From Aplectana chamaeleonis (Eukaryota; Nematoda; Chromadorea; Rhabditida; Cosmocercidae), in the NCBI GenBank assembly GCA_029168955.1, contig JAPDOI010001507.1, positions 62,001-126,000 on the forward strand: a stretch of DNA of 64,000 nucleotides, in the 5' to 3' direction. Positions within the stretch are counted from its first letter, which is position 1. Every line of letters starts with the position of its first letter. The position numbers and the translations under genes are program-made. Positions 57,321 through 64,000 of this stretch are shown one piece after another. The notes under the pieces were generated by a model that made no database searches, had not been told where the DNA came from, and saw only the letters and a program-made list of their open reading frames with translations.

Positions 57321-59007
57321 GACGGCAAAAAAAATCAATGACTCACCTTCTCTGAGCATGATCGCCAGCCATGCGGACCAATGAACGGTGGTCATGCGAA
57401 AGTCGATGCCTACCACATGGGGTGGGAGAGAACGAGCTCGTCACAGACCGCGCCGCAGTGGTCCATTACTGTAACAGCGACTCAGGGGATCGCGGGGTCG
57501 TAATGGAGCACAATAGGCTTTCACCTCGACGAGGATAGCGAGAGCAGTACGAGGGGAAGAGCTGCTGCTCGAGCAGCACGTGCTGCCTTTGTGCCGCTCT
57601 TAGCAGCACGTGCTGCCCTCGTCCTCCATTTGTCGCCTCAGCTGCTGCTCTTTTTTTGTGGCAATCGTAGTGTGGTAACATTGCTCAAAGTGGTCCATTT
57701 GGACAGCTACGAGCATATTTACAGTCAGCATGGGGAGCTTTTTTGTTCTGAGCATGCGCATATAGACATCTGAATAGTTATATGTCAATTCACCATTTCT
57801 CTTTTCTCCCCCAAACAAGGTGTATGGAATTGAAGCAATCGATTGATTATCATCTCAGACGATCGTAAGCTGTCAAGGAGCACAACTAGCTCTCATGTTT
57901 ACTGGAATAGCGAGAGCAGCACAAGGGGACGAGCTGCTGCTCGAGGAGCACGTGCTGCCCTCGTTCTCCATTCGTCGCCTCAGCTACTGCTCTGTGTTGT
58001 GGCCAGCACAGTGTGGTAACACTGCTCAAAGTGGTCCCTTAAGTAACTACGACCTTACTCATAATCAACTTAGAGAGTTCTTTCCTTTGAAAGAAAATGA
58101 ACATGCCCACTCCCTGGGAAGCTGTATAGAGTTAACACAACCAATCGATCTCCAGTAATATCACACGGAATACCTTGAAGGCAGTGCCCACGATCAAAAC
58201 AGTTCGGATTTCTAGCGTAAACCGGAAGAACCAGGGCTCACTGCATCAATAATGCTGAAAAACGGCTAAAAACTATCACTAAATAGCCCTATACGACCCT
58301 AAACTTGAATGCCCGCTCACGCCACGCCCACTTCCTCAACGGCTACCGATAAAAGTGTCTGACTGAAAATTCGGCTTTAAGAAGGCAACCGATTATCAAA
58401 TGGGGTAAGTTTTGTTGAGCGGAGTGGATTGCACCTCTTGGGGGTATGTTGTTACCCCTAAGGCCGGGTTTTCGGTAGTTTACGGATCGGTACCGGTTGA
58501 AAGGAGTGGGCGTGAGCGGAACACTCAGGTTTAGTGCCGCACAGGTCATTTGTGCTCGTTCGTAGCCATTTTCTCCGACATTGCTGATGTTTTCGAATTT
58601 CTGGTTCAGTGTGTGCATCTGAATGATTTTTGCACACCTTCCCGGGTGTACGCTTTTTCGACAGTCCTGTCATCATGTGGACTGTACTAATATCTATTGC
58701 TCGCAAAAAACAATAGAGGGAGTTGAAGTCAGACGATCCCTACTCATGATTCTGAAGCAAAAGTTTGTCAATTTAATGCCAGTTGGTCTTCAGTTTGTCT
58801 TCGAGTCAAAGACCAGGCGCCGCCCGCTCGCCGTCGACCAAGACACGCTGCCATCCCATCGCCAAATCACCGCGACCTGGCGCTACTAACTGCCAACTGC
58901 TCGAAGCCATTTTCAACACTTTAATTTCATCTCCGACTGGTCGCCTTTCTATGACTCAATCTCAGGTTAAACGCGCGGTGGCGGCCAATGAATCAGCGCG
59001 GAGAGCT
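57321..59007. other. No gene recognised; paired GCAGCACGTGCTGC repeat
   Basis: The ~160-bp block at 57538-57700 (GATAGCGAGAGCAG, GAGCTGCTGCTCGAG, CACGTGCTGCC, GTCGCCTCAGCT, GTGTGGTAACA) returns at 57903-58040. The palindrome GCAGCACGTGCTGC occurs twice in the first copy. A TTAA-family left end (AAGGCAGTGCCCACGATC) lies at 58175, but its partner end was not found. Confidence 0.55.
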
Positions 59008-60600
59008 CACCTCTCTAAGGTGGTTCTTTTATGCAGGATTCGCATTTTCGTTGCATGGAGTCTTCAAAAAAAACTTTTGGTATTTTATTGATTATCAAAT
59101 CAAACGTCGTTTTACTCTGAAGAAAATATCATGTAAAAATGACAGCCTCGAGAAAAGTAGTTAGTTGAGAGCAATTTGAACGGTTCAGCTCGGCTAAAAA
59201 ACTAATGAATTGTTCTGGAAAAAGGAATAATTCGTCATTCTCATCGGATGGTGAATGTGTGAAACCGACCGAGAATTCAAGAGGCGGTCGGCTCTTCTAA
59301 AATAATTTATTTAGAGTGTTTTTCCATATTTGCAACAATTTGCCTTTTTTAATCAGGAAGGTGTAAGTCGGAAATTTCAAAAAATCACCTCACTCTGAAA
59401 TGCGTTTCCTTGAACTCAAACTTTCCTCGCGTTTTCCACAGAAAAACCAATTGTTTTGGTTTGAAGAATTGTATTTTTTAAGTGCTGAGCGGCGATGGAT
59501 TGCCAAAATTGAGCAAAATGGAGAATACATTTTCTCACGAAAAGCACAATGCTCACAGAATTCAAAGCCGACAGTTCTCAAAAACAACTTTCCAATGAAA
59601 CTAATAATTCGAACACTTCCAAAAAATGTTCACAACAATAATTTAGAAATAAGAAAAAATGTTCAAGAAATTCGAAAATTGTCTTTTTTTGGAAGAGAAG
59701 AAATCACCATTTGCAGGGAGATCAATAAATGATGAAAACTCTGATATTTCACTTCCGTTTAACCCTGGACATTCATCTAAACAGTGCAAATTTCGGCGAT
59801 TGAAGAACAATTTCAGGGAATCTTCATCCTTGGAATATGTAGATATAATTTTTACCAAATAAAGCCATATTTCGTCTTTAAAATCGAGAAAAATAGATTA
59901 TCGCGCTCAATTCTTATCTCTACAGTCACAAAACCGAGTGAAAATAGATTCTTGTTTAGGGAATAGAGAAATTCTCTGTTGAGGAATGTTTTTGGGACAC
60001 TCACATTCACTACAGACCGAGGCCTGTGTTGAACGGCCCTCGCAAACTCGTGCCAGATACGAGGCAGTCTTTGGTGGGCATGAGACAGTCGGCAATGCGA
60101 GCATCATTTCCTCGATCGGTGGCGAAGATCAATGGATAGAAGCAAGGATGGAAAACCCGCTAAGGATATCAATGAGCTTCACCGGGGTCTTTATTTTTGA
60201 TAAGTCACTGCAGCGCTGCTGCTGCACTCGAGACATCCCTCCCGAGAGAAAGATTATAAGAAAAAGAAAAGATCAAAAATGAGGAGCAGCAGTTGGGGCG
60301 AGAATAAAGAGCAGCAGTTGGGGAGAGAAGAGCAGCAGCTGGGGCTACAATGAGGAGCAGCAGTTGGGGCCACAATGAAGAGCAGCAGTTGGGGCGACGA
60401 ATGGAGCAGTTGGGGCGACTGTAGCAGCAGGTGGAGCAACTGTACGAGCAGCAGTTGGGGCAGTGAGCGGAGCAAGAGGACACAACGTGCTGCCCTGGGC
60501 AGCAGTTGGGGGAACGAAAGGGGCTTACACCTCGACGAGTAAATGCGTTAGTGATCCCCTCGTGCTGCCTTGCTAAGCCGCGAGTATCTGAGGAGTGCGG
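59008..60600. repeat. Direct duplication, copy B (1.6 kb)
   Basis: Second copy of the block at 55640-57320, beginning near ACCTCTCTAAGGTGGTTCTTTTATGCAG and ending near CCTCGTGCTGCCTTGCTAAG. It has a single unit where copy A has the 79-bp tandem duplication. Confidence 0.8.
60278..60510. repeat. GAGCAGCAGTTGGGG minisatellite (copy B)
   Basis: Same unit and order as in copy A, with a few substitutions. The corresponding minus-strand frame (60675-60205, 156 residues) keeps the PNCC-type repeat and a conserved N-flank DTRGLARQHEGITNAFTRRG. Confidence 0.85.
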
Positions 60601-62619
60601 GTGAAAAGGGGAACTTGTGCACTCCCGAATAAAGGCAGTATACTTCTCACTTAATTTTACTTTTGTAACTACCATTCACCATTTCCATGAAGAGAGCTCA
60701 AAAATCGTTTTTATCGCCAACTCAGAGTCCAATAAAGGGAGAATATATCATAATGCCTCATATAAAATTTTTATTGCTAGATTTTGCTCCATAATGCAAA
60801 AACTGCGGTAGTACACAATTTGCGAAAATGGTTCTCAAATTCTGAAAAACAAACAAAATTTCATGAAAGTATTTCTGAGAAAACACTAGCTTCGGTGATG
60901 AACTTCGGTAACCAAATGTTTTTGCAAAGACCTGTCTCGGTTTTGCTCGAGAAGAAATTCCCTAAAGATTAGTATTCTTTTAGAATTGGGATCCCCAGGG
61001 TTCTTCGCCGCATTTTCTACATTCTCGAGAAGCTTCACCTAGGCGCTGCTGTTGAGGTTAAGTCAAGACTGGGTTTGTGATGCAGACATTTTCCAGATTT
61101 CTGTTTGAGGGTGTAGGTCTGACGTTGCCATATCAGAAAGAATCGTGTTGAAAAAAAAAAGAAAAAAAAAACGAAGTCAGAACGAAGGTTCAGGCACAAT
61201 GACTTTAAACCTCTAACTAGCTAGTAATTATAAACTAGGGTAAGATATAACACGATAATGAATCCCCAGGACTCCTTATTGTAAGGTGCGCTCTTGCACT
61301 TTGGCTTCTGAAACGGTCCCATTGATAGCGCACTCCTGTTGGGCAGGGTCACTGATCGAACATGTTGAATGACTTTGTTGACCCACAGCATATTCGCTGC
61401 GCCATTTGCCCATTTTAAAAGTTAGCTCGTCACTTTAAGTTCGGAGCTGATAGATGGGACTGATTAGCGGCCTGATACTCGGTTCGATGGTCTCCTCCAC
61501 TGTCCTAGCGTACAGGTGGTCGAAAGCCCGAAAATTTTGGTTCGTACATGCAGTTGTACATTAGTATGACTGTATGCATTCAGATTTTATAACTCGTATC
61601 AACAGCTAGCGGTACAGGTATAAATTCTGGCAGAATACTGGAGATTTCCAGCAGACTACGAGAAAATTCTACCAAATTACGAGTAAATTACGGATCCTTT
61701 TCGGAGGAATTCCGCCAGAAAGGAGTGGTAAAGTACTGGAATTTCCACGATTTCTGCTAGAATTTTTTTTTGCTGAGTGATGACACTGTGTCGATGAAGC
61801 CTTTATTTACCATCCATAAACTGGATAAAAGCTTGCGGGCATGTTTTTTTCGATGAGAAGAAGCTCAATCTTTATGGCTCTGGAGCTACGGTATGTTAAT
61901 TAAGAGACATCGAAAAAAATTCCTCTGAATGGAACATAGCAGGACCGCTGATGGTGTGGGATGCGTTCTGCGGTAGTGGTAAACTGCCAATGGGAGTTGC
62001 TTCCTGCAGAATGAAATGGGAATAACATCTGATCGCTCTCTCTTTCTCCGATCCCTCTTTCAGAAATTTGTCACCTCGGGTTGCGAGCCATGTTCAGACA
62101 ATTCAAAACCATAGTTGAGCTGAAAGGGCAGTTTCGAGGTGTAACTTCTAAAAAGCATACCGAGCAGGTTGCGAAACCGACTCTTCCAACTAACCACAAA
62201 ACGAAGATCATCCATAGATTACTAACTTTTGTCCAACAGTTTAGTTGTTCACAAACTAGTTTGTTGTTCGAAGTCGATGCTAGTGAGGCAGCGCGAAATT
62301 TAGTAAGGAGTGACACATAAGGACTGTGGTAATTTTTCTATGTGCTGAATTTGAGTACCGCATTTCCTGTAATTGAACACCCGGGTACACAATTTTTCAA
62401 CCTCCGCCTAAAGGGGGGGGGTTCAATTAAAAGGGGAGGCTCTAATTTTCGACCGAGAATTCAAGCGTTAATTAATATGGGCAAACAAAGTTTATAAGGC
62501 GAACCGAAGTGGGACAATAATGAATTACTCGGCGAATTACAAAATATCATCATCGATGAGGTCATTGTTTACGTCCTCCTCTAGATCAATCTCTTCGAAA
62601 ATGTCGACAAGGTTTTGGG
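60601..62619. other. No gene recognised
   Basis: AT-rich. A CAGAATTC/TACGAG-type block at 61610-61770 resembles 49430-49640. A frame at 62081-62320 (plus) follows a good CTCTTTCAG acceptor (62057-62065) but matches no family; an opposite frame overlaps it fully. Confidence 0.4.
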
Positions 62620-62895
62620 TGTCGACTATATTTCGGACCGAATTGTATTATTCGGAAATTACTCGAATGGTTTTTCGAATTTTGAATCATTCTAAATTCG
62701 AAATTCGAGAATTTTGGTTCTCAAATATTATTCGAAATTCGAATATTTCGAAAACAGGCTCCCGAATAATAATCGAAATTCGAATACTTCGTAAGAAGCG
62801 GTTTCAAATAATCGTTCAAAAACAGTCATTCGAATAATATTCGAAATTCGAATACTTTGAAGTGCGTGTTCGAATTTTTGAAAATCGAATAATCG
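62620..62895. repeat. TTCGAAATTCGAAT-rich repeat
   Basis: ATTCGAAATTCGAATA recurs several times within 270 bp along with TATTCGGAA and GAATAATCG. Comparable to the TTTCGAA-rich hAT-like MITE at 17860-18027, but I see no clear terminal repeats. Confidence 0.6.
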
Positions 62896-64000
62896 TGATG
62901 CACAATCATCATTTCATTAGAGGTTCTTTTTTTCTGATGAACCTTTGAAAGCACACTCTATCAAAGCACCATCTTAGCCTATTAACCCCACGCCCTATTT
63001 CGGGCTCCCACACGCTCGGATCGAGTGAAATATTGCGTCACCGTACAACCTGCTCCATCGATGGGACATGCTGGCTTGAACGCCCAGCCAATGCAAACCG
63101 TTTTTCTCTCTTTTTCGCATATATTATGTAGCTGTCAGCCAGATATAGACAGCACCAGGGTTCTAGCTTCCGAAACCATCTCTATCCAGAGAAACAGTTA
63201 CTTGAGGTACGGATCAGGCTACGGCGTGAGGTGTGATACAACCCAACATTGGTCCGACCCCCCACCCAAGTCAAGCGATTTGCTCAGCCCCCCCCCCCAC
63301 TGAGAAAAAGTGATGGCGACGACTGGGGGGAGGAGGTCCTCACTCACGTAATTTTTATAGTGAACGAATTTTTAGATCAAGACTACGTTGATGAACCGAT
63401 TGTATCAATTAATCCTAATAATGCAGTAAATGATTTTTTTCCACGAAAGCAGATAAAAACATTTCATGAGGTGCGTGATTCTTTTCGTAGGCCTCGCCTG
63501 GTTGTATTATAACTCATTACCAATTTTATTCGAGTTATTCGCAGCAGGTCCTATTTTTGCAGAGGCTATCGACAGATCGTGGAGCCGCTGCGACGCTGCC
63601 GCTGCGGGTCCATTCTAGTCGGTGCTTGCAGTAACCGAAGCGGCACAATCCAGGCACTGTTGCGGCTATTTCTATTAGAGGCGGTGCTTGCACGAAGGTT
63701 TAAATATTCTATATTTCTTAACGGAGATCATTGGTCCACACTGGATCTGGGAGAAGAAAGGAAAGAGAGATGGGGGAAGGATTGCGCAGGTCACGCGCGC
63801 GTCATCTTTCATGTTAATTTCGCTCTGAAATAGAGTGTGTTGTTACCAGGAAGCTAACGACGAAGCATGGATGTTGCTGTATAGTGTTGGGTATGCTAGT
63901 AAGTCGATCATATAGAAGTTTAAGAAATCATTCTCAGTCCCTCTGGGCGTCGACAACAGGTTGATCCGCTCACCATTAGTCACCGCGCCGATATTCGGCT
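62896..64000. other. No gene recognised
   Basis: Contains a C-run at 63288-63299 and frames at 63025-63303, 63249-63512 and 63579-63833 that match no known family. The window ends in unassigned sequence. Confidence 0.4.

Noticed and set aside
62081..62320. 79-residue plus frame after a TTTCAG acceptor
   Set aside because: An equally long opposite-strand frame overlaps it and no homology is recognisable; acceptor alone is weak evidence.

Overview
The window looks like nuclear DNA of a parasitic roundworm, most likely a strongylid (hookworm group, clade V). This rests on one recognisable host gene with a short intron, a secreted SXP/RAL-2 (DUF148) family protein found only in nematodes, and on the mix of transposons (RTE-type LINE, Penelope-like element, many MITEs). 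Gene density is very low. Almost everything else is mobile or repetitive DNA at various stages of decay. No rRNA, tRNA, CRISPR array or prokaryotic gene organisation was seen, and short RNA genes could have been missed by eye.

Layout: 1-5.8 kb holds decayed MITEs, including a 630-bp fold-back with TTAA flanks and an RNA-hairpin-like element next to a TTAA-type MITE. 5.8-13.1 kb is a retroelement cluster in which three unrelated elements lie between (TTA)n tracts: a Penelope-like element (GIY-YIG plus RT) with a hammerhead ribozyme candidate, an internally deleted RTE LINE, and a jockey/CR1-like LINE with a degenerate 2A-like peptide, a PHD finger and an RT split by a Harbinger-like MITE with a TAA duplication. 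13.1-21.4 kb holds ATCCGA-rich repeats, a hAT-like MITE with an 8-bp duplication, a TA-type hairpin MITE and a 60-bp minisatellite. 21.5-23.67 kb is a satellite of fifteen 140/145-bp units, followed by a cluster of TGACGTCA palindromes. 25-29.4 kb has chains of TTAA MITEs, one pair inserted exactly at the dyad centre of a larger palindrome. 32.6-35.2 kb carries GACCGCG-type minisatellites. 35.2-37.2 kb is a 5'-truncated CR1-like LINE with an (AATA)n tail.

The host gene lies at 41.8-42.4 kb on the minus strand, with two exons and a 165-residue predicted product. Its start codon is 25 bp from a TTAA-flanked MITE, which is joined to a second MITE through a shared TTAA-like site. 44.4-47.6 kb is a nearly full-length RTE LINE on the minus strand, broken by only one frameshift and one stop codon. 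50.7-54.1 kb is a 3.45-kb inverted repeat with 1.1-kb arms and a 63-bp palindrome in the spacer. 55.6-60.6 kb is a direct duplication of a 1.6-kb block that carries a CAGCAGTTGGGG minisatellite.

The strongest leads are the TTAA MITE system (adjacent insertions sharing one TTAA, dyad-centre insertion, placement at a gene start), the retention of three retroelement classes at (TTA)n tracts, and the ribozyme and 2A-like motifs inside the retroelements. All coordinates come from reading the sequence by eye, so repeat edges may be off by a few bases.
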